DNA of 64,000 bases from Bacilli bacterium (GCA_024408655.1 JAKSUV010000001.1:69544-133543); one strand, 5' to 3'; positions 36,581 to 47,915 are shown, numbered from the stretch's first letter. The notes: a model not told the origin generated them from the sequence alone. Numbers and translations: made by a program.

Positions 36581-37162
36581 ATGGCCATCATCCAACTAAA
36601 ACGCAAAACCTACGAAGTGATTGAAACCTATCATAACCACAAAATGCATGTGAAACGGAAGGGCAAAGATTTTATTATCATTCCGTTTGCGTCCATGGAA
36701 GATTTTAAAACCTACCTCGCCAAGAAAAAGATTCTTCGCCGGAACAAAGTGAAGATGCCAAAACTTTGCCAAAAAGATAAGAAAGGGCTTTATATTCTTG
36801 AACAATATATTCCTGGTGAATCAGCGGTAAAGATTATCGCCGAGAATCGTTTAGATGCGACTTACTATAAAGAATTATTTCGGGTATACCGCCAAAACCG
36901 TTTCGCGGGGATTTCGATTTCTTATCGTCCTGAATATTTTATTTATCTTAAGAAGTGGTTCTATTACTTAGGTGACTATGTTGGTGATTATAAAAAAGAC
37001 ATAACATTTGAAAGTAGCGAAGATATTCTTTTGTGGATGAATACCGAGAACGCGGAACGTTATTGTAAGGCCCACGGTTATACTTATGTAACTCGTGAGA
37101 CACTAAAACCTGGTGCCAATTTAAATAAACAATTAGCGTTACTTTGTGTACAGTATTGGTAA
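36581..37162 (+). CDS. Uncharacterised basic protein, weak kinase-lobe resemblance
   Basis: A 193-residue soluble, basic protein. GAGG 8-11 nt before the ATG supports the start. Residues about 70-150 (LEQYIPGES, then ISYRPEYFIY and YYLGDYVGDY) loosely recall the hinge and C-lobe of small aminoglycoside-kinase-like proteins (ExYIxGE, D-Y-x-P-x-N-F, YYxDY). The expected catalytic Asp and Asn are absent. This comparison is by eye and weak. It sits between pgcA and queT, with only 1 nt before the queT start. Confidence 0.6.
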   Translation: MAIIQLKRKTYEVIETYHNHKMHVKRKGKDFIIIPFASMEDFKTYLAKKKILRRNKVKMPKLCQKDKKGLYILEQYIPGESAVKIIAENRLDATYYKELFRVYRQNRFAGISISYRPEYFIYLKKWFYYLGDYVGDYKKDITFESSEDILLWMNTENAERYCKAHGYTYVTRETLKPGANLNKQLALLCVQYW

Positions 37163-37163
37163 G

Positions 37164-38808
<1,645 letters not shown>

Positions 38809-38824
38809 TGTATAATATTTTGCA

Positions 38825-39970
38825 ATGTCTATCGTATTTCCTAGCCGTCATGGTTTTAGACCATATCACAAGTATTCATTAGACTTTTTTAATGTACTCC
38901 GTATTTTTGGCATCATTATGATTTCTTGTCTTTATCACGTTCGTAAAGACATTGATCTATTTGCCGGCAATTCTTTCGCTTTATTTTTTAAAGCTAATTC
39001 GACTATTTTTGTGTCGATGTTTTTCTTAATGTCGGGGATACTTTTTTATTATGTGTATTACCGGCGAATGCTATTAAATAAGGTGACATATAAGCAATTT
39101 CTTAAGCAACGGTTGGATAGATTTTTCCCAATTTGTTTACTTACTACCACTTTTGTATTTTTAGTGTGTTTTATTTGTTATAAGTGCGATAACCCAATTA
39201 CGGATGATATTAGTTTTGTGCGTTATGTCTTTTCGATCCTTTTGCTTAATCCTTATTCCATTTCGACTGGTTTACCAACCGGATTTAATTTGCCGCTTTG
39301 GTATCTTTTAGTGCTCTTTATTCTCCATGTAGTCGCTTGCATTATAACTTACATTGTTTCAACAAAAGAGCATACGCAGCAATGGTTATGGTTATTTTTC
39401 ATGCCGATTGTTGTTGGCGTTATCGGCTATGCGATTTTCCGGGGCGGGTTTACTTTCTGCTTTTGGAATGAAGACATTTCCATTGGCCTTATGACATTTT
39501 TCGTTGGATTCTATTTGGGTGTTTATTTTAATTACTTTATGTCATTTACCGCTAAGGAAAAGAACATTGTGCGGATAATTGCGCTTGTTCTTTTAGTCAT
39601 CGCTTTATATTTCGCCATTGATACACTAGTAATTGAATATGCTCCCGAAGGTTATCCAATTCCTAACATCGATTTGGCGGTGATATTTGGTGTGTTTATT
39701 TTCCCACTCCTTTTTATCACCTTATTTGATGTTAAGTGGTTCAATAAGATATGTGGTATTAAGCCGATTCATTACTTTGCGGAAATTTCGATGTGGGCCT
39801 TTATCTTCAATTACCCGATTATTTATCTTTTTAAGGCGACCGGTGCATTTAATTATTTATCCACTATTAACGATTGGTGGGCGTTCTTATTACTAATCGC
39901 GGTGAGCTATGGAGTAGCGGCGATTTGTGAATTTGTTCGCCAATATCTTCGTAAAAAATTCCACGCCTAA
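38825..39970 (+). CDS. Acyltransferase-3-like membrane protein
   Basis: A 381-residue protein with about ten transmembrane segments. The start LDFFNVLRIFGIIMISCLYHVR and SMFFLMSGILFYY match the acyltransferase 3 family, which O-acetylates surface glycans or lipids. The active His of this family is plausibly the one in LYHVR. TATAAT at 38811-38816 lies 8 nt before the ATG, suggesting a leaderless mRNA. Its stop overlaps the queA start (TAATG), so it is co-translated with queA, though no biochemical link is obvious. Confidence 0.85.
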   Translation: MSIVFPSRHGFRPYHKYSLDFFNVLRIFGIIMISCLYHVRKDIDLFAGNSFALFFKANSTIFVSMFFLMSGILFYYVYYRRMLLNKVTYKQFLKQRLDRFFPICLLTTTFVFLVCFICYKCDNPITDDISFVRYVFSILLLNPYSISTGLPTGFNLPLWYLLVLFILHVVACIITYIVSTKEHTQQWLWLFFMPIVVGVIGYAIFRGGFTFCFWNEDISIGLMTFFVGFYLGVYFNYFMSFTAKEKNIVRIIALVLLVIALYFAIDTLVIEYAPEGYPIPNIDLAVIFGVFIFPLLFITLFDVKWFNKICGIKPIHYFAEISMWAFIFNYPIIYLFKATGAFNYLSTINDWWAFLLLIAVSYGVAAICEFVRQYLRKKFHA

Positions 39971-40992
39971 TGGATATCGAATTATTTAATTATCGTCTAC
40001 CCGAAGAGTTAATCGCTCAATCCCCTGCGAATAAGCGTGATAATTCCCGTTTACTCGTGATTAATAAAAGTAAACAAACTTATGAAGATAAGCACTTTTA
40101 TGACATTATTGATTACCTTCAACCGGGTGATGTGTTAGTAAGAAACAACACCAAGGTTTTGCCCGTTCGTTTATTCGCGAGTAAAGAAGACACGAACGCG
40201 CATGTTGAAGTTTTACTTTTAAAAGAAATTAAACCAGACACTTATGAATGCTTGTGTGGAAACGCGAAAGTGATTAAAGTTGGCACAATCCTTAATTTCT
40301 CCGCAAAGCTTAAAGGTGAATGTTTAGAAGTAAAAGATGAAGGGATTAGAATCATTCATTTTCTTTACCAGGGTATCTTTGTTGAAATTTTAGAAGCGAT
40401 TGGTCATATGCCCTTACCACCTTATATTAAAAAACAATTAGTGGGTAATGATCGTTATCAAACTGTCTACGCGAAGAAAGCTGGAAGCGCAGCCGCACCA
40501 ACCGCGGGTTTTCACTTTACCGAAGAACTCTTTCAAAAATTAAAAAAGAAAGGCGTCGAAATTCTTGATGTGACTTTACATATTGGTTTAGATACTTTTC
40601 GTCCGGTGAAAGTAAAAGACACGAAAGATCACCATATGCATAGTGAATACTATGAGATTAGCGAAGAAACCGCTAATGCTTTAAATAAAGCGAAGCAAGC
40701 ATCCCGACGGATTATTGCTGTCGGAACGACTGCCACTCGTACCTTAGAAGCCAATATGAGTAAGTATGGTCGCTTTAAAGCCACTAAGGAAAACACTGAT
40801 ATCTTTATTTATCCTGGCTATACCTTTAAGGCAATTAACGCCTTGATTACTAACTTCCATTTGCCTAAATCAACCCTTGTAATGTTAGTCAGTGCGTTTA
40901 TGGGTCGGGAATTCACTTTAGCCTGCTATGAGCATGCGGTCAAAGAGAAATATCGCTTTTTCTCTTTTGGCGACGCATGTTATATTTATTAG
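39970..40992 (+). CDS. queA: tRNA ribosyltransferase-isomerase (epoxyqueuosine synthesis)
   Basis: A 340-residue enzyme that transfers the ribosyl part of S-adenosylmethionine to preQ1-tRNA to make epoxyqueuosine. Family blocks are FNYRLPEELIAQSPA, LVRNNTKVLPVRLF, APTAGFHFTEELF, HIGLDTFRPV, HSEYYEI and TNFHLPKSTLVMLVSA. It acts after Tgt. A gene for the last step (queG or queH) is not in the window. Confidence 0.97.
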   Translation: MDIELFNYRLPEELIAQSPANKRDNSRLLVINKSKQTYEDKHFYDIIDYLQPGDVLVRNNTKVLPVRLFASKEDTNAHVEVLLLKEIKPDTYECLCGNAKVIKVGTILNFSAKLKGECLEVKDEGIRIIHFLYQGIFVEILEAIGHMPLPPYIKKQLVGNDRYQTVYAKKAGSAAAPTAGFHFTEELFQKLKKKGVEILDVTLHIGLDTFRPVKVKDTKDHHMHSEYYEISEETANALNKAKQASRRIIAVGTTATRTLEANMSKYGRFKATKENTDIFIYPGYTFKAINALITNFHLPKSTLVMLVSAFMGREFTLACYEHAVKEKYRFFSFGDACYIY

Positions 40993-40994
40993 GT

Positions 40995-41369
40995 ATGAAA
41001 GAAGTAAAAAAAGTTGAAACACCAACGATACGTTATAAAACTGGCATCATTGTTTTTGATGTTCTTATTGGTATTGCTTTCGTCGTTTTAATGATTTGTT
41101 TTATCTCGTTTATTGCTTTATTAGGTCGTAAAGACCCAAGCGCTCTCGCCTCAATCCTGATTCTTCCGGCTATGGCTATTTCCGGTGGTCTTACCGGTGC
41201 CTTTGGTGTAGTTCAAACCATTATCTCAGCTATGTCGCTGAAGAAAGGAACGAGTCATAAAGCTCTACCCATTATCTCGATGGTGATTGCCATTATTTTC
41301 GTTACTTTAGTGATGGCGGTTTTAATCGTTGCCTTCATTCGTAACGCTAATAAAGACGCGCTTTTATAG
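40995..41369 (+). CDS. Small membrane protein, unknown
   Basis: A 124-residue protein with three hydrophobic helices (about 20-46, 54-78 and 92-118). I start at ATG 40995, directly after the queA stop and an AGGT; the frame from 40977 lies inside queA. It probably rides on the queA transcript. No family is recognised. Confidence 0.65.
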   Translation: MKEVKKVETPTIRYKTGIIVFDVLIGIAFVVLMICFISFIALLGRKDPSALASILILPAMAISGGLTGAFGVVQTIISAMSLKKGTSHKALPIISMVIAIIFVTLVMAVLIVAFIRNANKDALL

Positions 41370-41420
41370 GCAAATTTATTTTTATCAGTATAAAATAATA
41401 ACGAGTATAGGAGTTTTTCT

Positions 41421-42128
41421 ATGGGAAGAGCACACGAAGTGAGAGCCAAATCGATGGCTGCGACTGCCGCTAAGCGGAGCGCTTTATTTATGCGTGCTAG
41501 TAAAGAAATTTACATGGCCGCCAAAAGCGGTGTTCCTGACCCCAATAGCAACCTTGCTTTAAGAAGCGCGATTGAAAAATGGAAATCCCAACAAGTGACT
41601 AAAGATGTTATCGAAAGAGCGATTCAAAAAGCCAAAGGCGGCAGTGGCGAACACTACGAAGCTGGTCGTTATGAATTCTTTGGTCCTGGTGGCAGTTTAG
41701 TTATTGTTGATACTTTAACGGATAATGTAAACCGGGCGTTAACGGATGTAAGAACCGCAGCGACTAAACACGGTGGTCGGATGGGCCAAGTCTCTTATAA
41801 CTTTACCCAAGCGGGTGTTTTAGTTTTTAAAGGTAATGAACGCGATAAGATTGAAGAAGCATTAATCTTAGGCGATGTTGATGTTCGTGAAGTAAACGCT
41901 GATAACGGGATGATTGAAGTGATTGTAAATCCAACCTTCTTAGCGAAAGCCAAAGAAGTTTTAAAAGGTCTTAATGTAACGGAATTTGATACCTGCGAAA
42001 TTACCATGATCGCTAACGAGACGATTAAGTTAATTAATCCCGAAGACCAACAAAAGTTCCAAGCGATGCTTGATGCGTTTGATGAAGTAACTGACGTTCA
42101 AGAAGTTTATCATAACGTTGATTTATAA
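41421..42128 (+). CDS. YebC/PmpR-family protein
   Basis: A 235-residue protein with the family start MGRAHEVRAKSM and blocks VIERAIQKAKGG, YEFFGPGG, FTQAGVLVFKG and ITMIANETI. Originally called a transcription regulator; several family members act on ribosomes to relieve stalling, including at proline runs. The start sequence is of the YeeI-like second group. A promoter-like TATAAA, AGGAG and 7-nt spacing precede the ATG. The next gene's -10 box overlaps its stop codon. Confidence 0.92.
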   Translation: MGRAHEVRAKSMAATAAKRSALFMRASKEIYMAAKSGVPDPNSNLALRSAIEKWKSQQVTKDVIERAIQKAKGGSGEHYEAGRYEFFGPGGSLVIVDTLTDNVNRALTDVRTAATKHGGRMGQVSYNFTQAGVLVFKGNERDKIEEALILGDVDVREVNADNGMIEVIVNPTFLAKAKEVLKGLNVTEFDTCEITMIANETIKLINPEDQQKFQAMLDAFDEVTDVQEVYHNVDL

Positions 42129-42135
42129 TTAAAAC

Positions 42136-42882
42136 ATGAAGAGATTGTTAGCTTACGCATTAACATTAGTTTCTTTAGCTTCTTTAAGTGCGTGCGCTAA
42201 ACCAATCCCCGCTGAGCTAATCATTCTTAACGATGGAAGCAAAGGTGTTGTTACGATTGAGGGGAAATTAGAAGTTAATAGCACTGTTACGATTAGAGTT
42301 AAGCCGTCGCAGAATGATTATGTTTTTGATGAATGGTATGAAGTTGATGGTGATGAACGCTATCCATATGATTTCCATAACCCATTAGAATTTACTATCA
42401 AAACGTCAAAAGTCACCTTAGAAACAAGCTGGGTAAGTAAATATAGTGAGGGTCTCCATTTTGAGCCACAACAAGATCCGTTATCGATACACTATACATG
42501 GAAAGTATCTCAGTATGACCTTCCTGGCGAGACAAGTGTTATTATTCCACCTATTTATCACGCTCGTGCGGTCACCCACATTGCTAATGACCTCTTTAAA
42601 GGCAAGGCATCCGTTCAAGAAGTATTATTACCCGAAGGGATTACTGATATTGGTACGGAAGCTTTTGATGATACTAGTATTACAGAGATTACTATGCCAT
42701 CGACCTTAGTTAATGCTGCTAACGCTTTCCAACATTGGACAAGTAATCAAATTATTTACATACATTCAGATAGTCTGACGGAAGATAAAACAGAAACCAC
42801 TTGGGGATGGTCACTAACTGAGCAAAGTGGCTACTACACTAGTTCTGATACTGGCGAAGCACATATTGAAGTGGAAGATTAA
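42136..42882 (+). CDS. Lipoprotein with InlB-like strand and LRR module
   Basis: A 248-residue protein with a lipobox (LSAC, Cys 21). Residues 25-95 resemble a divergent InlB-type B-repeat (FDEWYEVDGD), followed by a BspA-like LRR unit (VTHIANDLFKGKASVQEVLLPEG, IGTEAFDDTSITEITMPST). TATAAT at 42124-42129, overlapping the yebC stop, is 6 nt before the ATG: probably leaderless. A smaller relative of 4950-6686. It converges with trkH with a 4-bp overlap. Confidence 0.8.
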   Translation: MKRLLAYALTLVSLASLSACAKPIPAELIILNDGSKGVVTIEGKLEVNSTVTIRVKPSQNDYVFDEWYEVDGDERYPYDFHNPLEFTIKTSKVTLETSWVSKYSEGLHFEPQQDPLSIHYTWKVSQYDLPGETSVIIPPIYHARAVTHIANDLFKGKASVQEVLLPEGITDIGTEAFDDTSITEITMPSTLVNAANAFQHWTSNQIIYIHSDSLTEDKTETTWGWSLTEQSGYYTSSDTGEAHIEVED

Positions 42883-44441
42883 TTATTCTTTTGTAATTGG
42901 TTAGCGGTAATCTTATCGTTGATTTTTGTGTGTAATGTCTTACTACCTTTCGCAATTAAGTTAATGAAGATGATGGGTTCAAGACGACCAACAATCATTA
43001 AAATAATCGCAATCCACATTACACCAGGCGGAGAAGTTAAGGAAAGAATACCAGAGGTATAACCAGTGGTACTAATTAAACCCGTGGCCTCAAATAGCGC
43101 GTTATCAAATTCTTCACCAAAACAAGTGAAGGCGAATGAACCAAGTAAAATGGACGCTAAATAGATTAATAAGAAAGCGGTCGCGTTCTTTGTTTCAACT
43201 GGATCAATATTTTCTTTTTTGCCATACCGCACAATCGTGTGGGTAGGAATGACATGTTTATTATCAACTGTCGCGCGAATATCCCAATAAACTTGTTTAA
43301 TAATCATCACGACCCGCATTTGTTTAACACCACCAGATGTCGATCCTGCTTGTCCACCCATCACCATACAAAAAACGGCAACAATGAATAGATAAGATGG
43401 TAGTGCCGTATAAACCGAAGGAGTGGACAGGACATCTTTTAAAACAAAGCCGCTTGAGGTGATAGTGGAAATAAAATAAAAGACCCCGTGTCCAATGCCA
43501 ACACTAATATCACCATTATTTAAAGTCGTGAATGCCGAAGCATAAAGTGGTACACAAATGACGGCAACAATTAAGAAACAATATAATTCGGAATGGTAGA
43601 AGAAAGTTTTAAATTTACCCCGTAAAATCCGGAAATGAATCATGAAGTTAGTCGAACCTAAGAGCATTAAAATCGCGGTCACCGCTTGAACGGCAATTGG
43701 ATTAGCGTAAGTATCTAACGCCATTTCTTTTGAGACTAGATAGCCACCGGTTGATATCGCGCTAATAGAAGTACAGAAGGCATCAAATAACGGCATGCCA
43801 CAAAGTAAATAACCGCCCATCCCGAGGACAATAAAAATTGAGTAGATGATAAAAACAATTCGCGAAGATTTCACTAAGTTTGGTAAGAGGCGGTCGTTAT
43901 GTCCTTCGAGACTATATAAGCTTAATCCGTTCGCATCACTAATTGCGCTGGTTAAAATTAAGGTTAAACCGATACCACCAACAAAAAGCATCCAACATCG
44001 ATAAAATAGGAAAACATGGGTTTGTCCTGGTAAATGGTTAGACATAACAATTGAGGTAGTGGTAAAGCCACTCGTGGCTTCAAAAATCGCTTCGGTAAAA
44101 CTATATTCGCCGGTTGATAAAAATGGGAAAGAGGCAATCAGGATTGTTAGCATCCAGATGGTAATTAATAAGATATACGATTGCCATTTCTGTAAGCGTG
44201 CTTTTCGGCGACGAAAAATACTCGCGTATAAAAGTATCCCTAAAGCGATACTAGAACAAGCCGGAGCGACAAAATAAGACCAGACATAAGTTTCGTCGTG
44301 ATAAAAACATAACATTAATAATGGCGCTAATAAAATTAAGCCAATAAAGATTAAAAAGATACCGATGTAGCCAATAAAAAGGCGCACGCCTTTGGCTTCC
44401 CGACGATATTGACGACGCCGATACAACAGTTCAACCGGCAT
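42879..44441 (-). CDS. trkH: TrkH/KtrB-type potassium uptake subunit
   Basis: A 520-residue membrane protein with four P-loop-type repeats. Each contains a filter-like segment (EATSGFTTTS, SAISTGGYL, TITSSGFVL, GLISTTGYTSG) between two helices. It imports K+ with H+ or Na+. It lies 2 nt after the gene for a TrkA-type regulatory subunit, forming trkA1-trkA2-trkH. Two extra N-terminal helices give the TrkH/TrkG length. Confidence 0.94.
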   Translation of the reverse strand: MPVELLYRRRQYRREAKGVRLFIGYIGIFLIFIGLILLAPLLMLCFYHDETYVWSYFVAPACSSIALGILLYASIFRRRKARLQKWQSYILLITIWMLTILIASFPFLSTGEYSFTEAIFEATSGFTTTSIVMSNHLPGQTHVFLFYRCWMLFVGGIGLTLILTSAISDANGLSLYSLEGHNDRLLPNLVKSSRIVFIIYSIFIVLGMGGYLLCGMPLFDAFCTSISAISTGGYLVSKEMALDTYANPIAVQAVTAILMLLGSTNFMIHFRILRGKFKTFFYHSELYCFLIVAVICVPLYASAFTTLNNGDISVGIGHGVFYFISTITSSGFVLKDVLSTPSVYTALPSYLFIVAVFCMVMGGQAGSTSGGVKQMRVVMIIKQVYWDIRATVDNKHVIPTHTIVRYGKKENIDPVETKNATAFLLIYLASILLGSFAFTCFGEEFDNALFEATGLISTTGYTSGILSLTSPPGVMWIAIILMIVGRLEPIIFINLIAKGSKTLHTKINDKITANQLQKNN

Positions 44442-44443
44442 AA

Positions 44444-45106
44444 TTATTCCGCCTTAATAAAATCGATAATCGCTTTTTGGCTTTTCGCCGTGGAACAAAT
44501 AATAAGGTTATCGCCAACCATGAGAACTGTATCACCACGGGGGATAATGACATTAGGTGAACGATAAATACAAGAAATGTTCGCGGGTTCGGGGAAGGCA
44601 ATGTCTTTAATTTGTTTTCCCGCCACTAGATACTCTTTTTGAATAGTAACTTCGGTAATGACAATATTATCGTTTTCTAGTGATAAGGTTTTCATTACGG
44701 AAGCAATATCCGAATCATTCATAATGCGTTGGGCTAATAGATAGGAGCTCGAAATTGGTGTATCAACACCAAGATCGCGGAAAATTGCAACGTTATCTGG
44801 ATCATTCACCGTGCAAATTGCTTTCTTCACTTTACAATGCTTTTTTAATAAACTCACGATGATGTAATTTTTAATATCGTCTTGCTCTAACGCGACCACT
44901 AAATCGTAATTTTTGACATCGAGTTCTTGATAAGTGTGGAGTTTATTGGTCGCACTACAAAAGACATCAATATGGTTTTCTTGACTTAAGTATTTCGCCA
45001 CTTCTGGATCTTCATTAACCACGACAAAAGGAATATGGTTTTTCGCAAAGGCTTTGACAATGAAGTTAGCGTTCCGGTCACCACCGACAATAATCGCGTG
45101 AATCAT
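44444..45106 (-). CDS. TrkA-type regulator with RCK N and C domains
   Basis: A 220-residue cytosolic gating subunit with a Rossmann (TrkA_N) domain at 1-125 and a TrkA_C domain at 140-220. The usual glycine-rich loop GxGxxG is degenerate here (VGGDRNANF), so nucleotide binding may be weak or lost. It overlaps the next gene upstream by ATGA and precedes trkH by 2 nt. It may pair with the 156-residue partner as a heteromeric ring. Confidence 0.88.
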   Translation of the reverse strand: MIHAIIVGGDRNANFIVKAFAKNHIPFVVVNEDPEVAKYLSQENHIDVFCSATNKLHTYQELDVKNYDLVVALEQDDIKNYIIVSLLKKHCKVKKAICTVNDPDNVAIFRDLGVDTPISSSYLLAQRIMNDSDIASVMKTLSLENDNIVITEVTIQKEYLVAGKQIKDIAFPEPANISCIYRSPNVIIPRGDTVLMVGDNLIICSTAKSQKAIIDFIKAE

Positions 45107-45573
45107 TTTTTATCTCCCTTATCCTCTTTTTCTTCGGTTCGGGCATGGTCAATAATGATGTAGTCATTTAGTGAAGAAATAAACGGATTAATGATTTGCA
45201 TTTCGTAATGGAGCAATAAGTCGTGCTTACTCTCATCATCAATCCGCACGACAATATTAGTCTTATCAAATTTAACGTAAATTAAGTTCGCTAAGAAAAT
45301 GTTTACGTCATCGTCATCAGTGACAATAACCACTTCTTGCGCGGACTTTACATTCGCTTCTAATAGGGTGGAAATTTTCGTCGCGTCACCACAAACAAAC
45401 GAACCTAAAAAATCTTCGCCGAGTTTATTCGCCGCTTTTTTATCTTTATCAATTACGGTGACATACTTCCCTTCTTTCGCGTGTTTAATCGCAATCCGCG
45501 AGCCAAGACGCGAAGCACCGATAATGAGGTGAAGATGTCCTCGATTCATTTTCTTCTTTGCGGGTTTAGCCAT
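45103..45573 (-). CDS. TrkA_N-only regulator subunit
   Basis: A 156-residue protein with one Rossmann RCK domain and no TrkA_C; the tail is charged (EEKEDKGDKK). The NAD loop GASRLGSRIA is closer to consensus than in its partner. TATAAT (rc of 45582-45587) lies 8 nt before the ATG, so it likely heads a leaderless trk operon. It is shorter than KtrA (about 220) and TrkA (about 450). Confidence 0.88.
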   Translation of the reverse strand: MAKPAKKKMNRGHLHLIIGASRLGSRIAIKHAKEGKYVTVIDKDKKAANKLGEDFLGSFVCGDATKISTLLEANVKSAQEVVIVTDDDDVNIFLANLIYVKFDKTNIVVRIDDESKHDLLLHYEMQIINPFISSLNDYIIIDHARTEEKEDKGDKK

Positions 45574-45617
45574 GATAATTCATTATATAACTTTTTCTAA
45601 AAAAGTTAAAAAGAGCG

Positions 45618-46328
45618 CTATTTTAAGATAACTTCGTTGCTCGTTAATTTAAGGCGTTGATGGTCTACTTCGATATTTAACGAGTTATCCGGGTTAACAT
45701 CGTATAGTGTTGCTAAAGACTTACGACCCTTGAGCATCACATACCCTTTTTTCCCGTAAAGATAATTATGTCCGTTCACGATTTTTAAATATTGTGAACG
45801 ATGGTGGTGAAGTTTCGTGATTTCCATTTTTAGCTCACGTAAAAACATGTTCAAAACCTTTTCGACTTTAATGGTTTTATGTTTTTCGCGGTAATAAGAA
45901 GTGGCGTTTATTTCTTTTGAAAATGTTTGTTGGTTAAGATTAAGGCCGACGCCGATAATGACGGCTTGTAGTTTATCACCACTCGATTTACTCTCTAATA
46001 AAATGCCACAGATTTTGGCGTCATTAACATAAACATCATTCGGCCATTTAATCATGACATTTTTTAAGCCTAACTTAGTTAAAACGCGATAAATCACTAC
46101 CCCAACTAAAAGCGAGAGTGAATCAATTACTTTAAACGTCTTCGAGTTTTTAATGAGGACGGAGCATAATAAATTTTCCCCCGGATGACTTTCCCAAGTA
46201 CGCGCAAAACGACCGTGACCATGCTGTTGAAAGTCAGCAGTAACCACGGTCCAGTCGTTTAAAAAGGGATACTTAACTTTTAAATATGCGTTCGTGGAAT
46301 CTAGACGAGTAAAATGTAGACGCGTCAT
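45618..46328 (-). CDS. birA: Biotin-protein ligase, single-domain
   Basis: A 236-residue ligase without the N-terminal DNA-binding domain of repressor-type BirA. It has DSTN at the start, the biotinyl-AMP loop GHGRFARTW, KWPNDVY with the biotin-site Lys, and GVGLNLN. It attaches biotin to the carrier encoded two genes upstream. Its start overlaps the oadB stop (TAATG), a clear link between enzyme and modifier. Confidence 0.95.
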   Translation of the reverse strand: MTRLHFTRLDSTNAYLKVKYPFLNDWTVVTADFQQHGHGRFARTWESHPGENLLCSVLIKNSKTFKVIDSLSLLVGVVIYRVLTKLGLKNVMIKWPNDVYVNDAKICGILLESKSSGDKLQAVIIGVGLNLNQQTFSKEINATSYYREKHKTIKVEKVLNMFLRELKMEITKLHHHRSQYLKIVNGHNYLYGKKGYVMLKGRKSLATLYDVNPDNSLNIEVDHQRLKLTSNEVILK

Positions 46329-47536
46329 TAGATAAGCGCTGCCGCTGAAGATGGACTATTACTAAATAAGAGGATTAACACACCGGCGGCGACGGCAGAG
46401 CCAATAACACCAGCAACGTTAGGTCCCATCGCGTGCATTAATAAGAAGTTTTCGGGATCTTCTTTTTGACCCATCTTGTGGACGACCCGCGCGGCCATTG
46501 GAACAGCACTTACGCCCGCTGCACCAATCATTGGGTTAACTTTGCCATGGGTTAAAGTGCACATGAGTTTTCCACCTAAGACACCACCCGCAGTCGCGGT
46601 CGCGAAAGCGAAGATACCTAACACAAAGATTTCAATCGTTTGTAAAGTTAAGAAAGTCGCGGCGGTTGCGGTCGCACCAACGCAAAGACCTAAGATAATG
46701 GTTACGGTGTAGAGTAAGCCATTACTTAAGGTATGAGTGATGTTTGGTACAACGCCTGACTCTTTAACGAGGTTACCAAGCATTAAGCAACCAATAAGTG
46801 GCGCGCAGCTTGGTACTAATAATACCGTCACCAGTGTAACAATAATCGGGAAAAGAATCTTTTCGCGTTTACTCACTGGTGCGACATCGCTATCCATTCT
46901 AATTAACCGTTCTTTCTTAGTGGTTAATAGTTTAATAATGGGTGGTTGAATCACTGGCACTAAGGCCATGTAGCTATAAGCCGCTACTGCGATAGAGGAG
47001 AGTAGATGTGGCGCTAAACGTTGGGTGACTAAGATTGCCGTTGGGCCATCCGCGCCACCGATAATACCAATCGCGCTCGCCTCTTGGGGGGTAAATTTTA
47101 ATAAAATCGCTCCGATGAAGGTAATAAAGATACCGAGTTGTGCCGCGGCACCTAATAACATTGTTTTCTTATTGCCGATGAGTGGTCCAAAGTCCGTCGT
47201 GGCCCCAATACAAAGGAAAATTATACACGGGTAAATTTCGAATTTAACCCCGTAATATAGAAAACCTAATAGGCCAGAATAGGCGACTTCGCCAGTGCTA
47301 GGATCAATAACCTCTTTAAAGATTTGATCTTTCACAAACGGAAGGTTCACTAGTAACATTCCGAAGGAAATGGGGAGCAATAGATAGGGCTCGAAATCTT
47401 TTTTAATCGCTAAGTATAAGAGTACTAAAGCGATGATAATCATGATTAAATTTTTCCAGCCTTCTTGCTCGGTAAAGAAACCAGCAATTCCTGACTCTTT
47501 GAAGAACTCGACAATGGTGTCCCAGAATTGTTGCAT
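46328..47536 (-). CDS. oadB: Na+-translocating decarboxylase, beta subunit
   Basis: A 402-residue membrane protein with about ten or more helices. The conserved IIGGADGPTAI loop carries the Asp needed for Na+ transport and decarboxylation, and GLCVGATATAATFL and GAAGVSAVPMAARV are family blocks. It decarboxylates carboxybiotin on the carrier and exports Na+. The carrier gene ends 2 nt before it. Confidence 0.96.
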   Translation of the reverse strand: MQQFWDTIVEFFKESGIAGFFTEQEGWKNLIMIIIALVLLYLAIKKDFEPYLLLPISFGMLLVNLPFVKDQIFKEVIDPSTGEVAYSGLLGFLYYGVKFEIYPCIIFLCIGATTDFGPLIGNKKTMLLGAAAQLGIFITFIGAILLKFTPQEASAIGIIGGADGPTAILVTQRLAPHLLSSIAVAAYSYMALVPVIQPPIIKLLTTKKERLIRMDSDVAPVSKREKILFPIIVTLVTVLLVPSCAPLIGCLMLGNLVKESGVVPNITHTLSNGLLYTVTIILGLCVGATATAATFLTLQTIEIFVLGIFAFATATAGGVLGGKLMCTLTHGKVNPMIGAAGVSAVPMAARVVHKMGQKEDPENFLLMHAMGPNVAGVIGSAVAAGVLILLFSNSPSSAAALI

Positions 47537-47538
47537 AG

Positions 47539-47904
47539 TTATTTAATCTTTAATAATAATTGTTTACTAGTGACCATGCTCCCAGCGGTCGCAACGAGTT
47601 CACTAATCACTCCATCACAAGGTGCACAAACCTCGTTTTCTAATTTCATGGCTTCAATGAGTAAAAGGACATCGCCCTTCTTCACTTTGTCGCCGACTTT
47701 CACTTTGAATTTTAAAAGTTGGCCTTGGATTGGGGCTAAGACCGGTGTGCCATCACCAGTAGAAACTGGGGCAGCCGCCTTGGGGGCCTCTTTCTTTTTG
47801 CTAGCAACGGCAGTGGGAGCAGCACCAGCTGTCTTCACCTCTTCCATTGCTTGGAGTTCGACTTTGTAAGTCTTTCCGTTCACTTTGATTTTGTAGATTT
47901 TCAT
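47539..47904 (-). CDS. Biotin carboxyl carrier subunit
   Basis: A 121-residue protein with a short N-terminal strand region, an Ala/Pro-rich linker (about 25-50) and a biotinyl domain with the biotin-accepting Lys in EAMKLE. It moves the carboxyl group from OadA to OadB. In many bacteria this domain is fused to the end of OadA; here it is separate. Confidence 0.94.
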   Translation of the reverse strand: MKIYKIKVNGKTYKVELQAMEEVKTAGAAPTAVASKKKEAPKAAAPVSTGDGTPVLAPIQGQLLKFKVKVGDKVKKGDVLLLIEAMKLENEVCAPCDGVISELVATAGSMVTSKQLLLKIK

Positions 47905-47915
47905 ACTTTCTCCTT

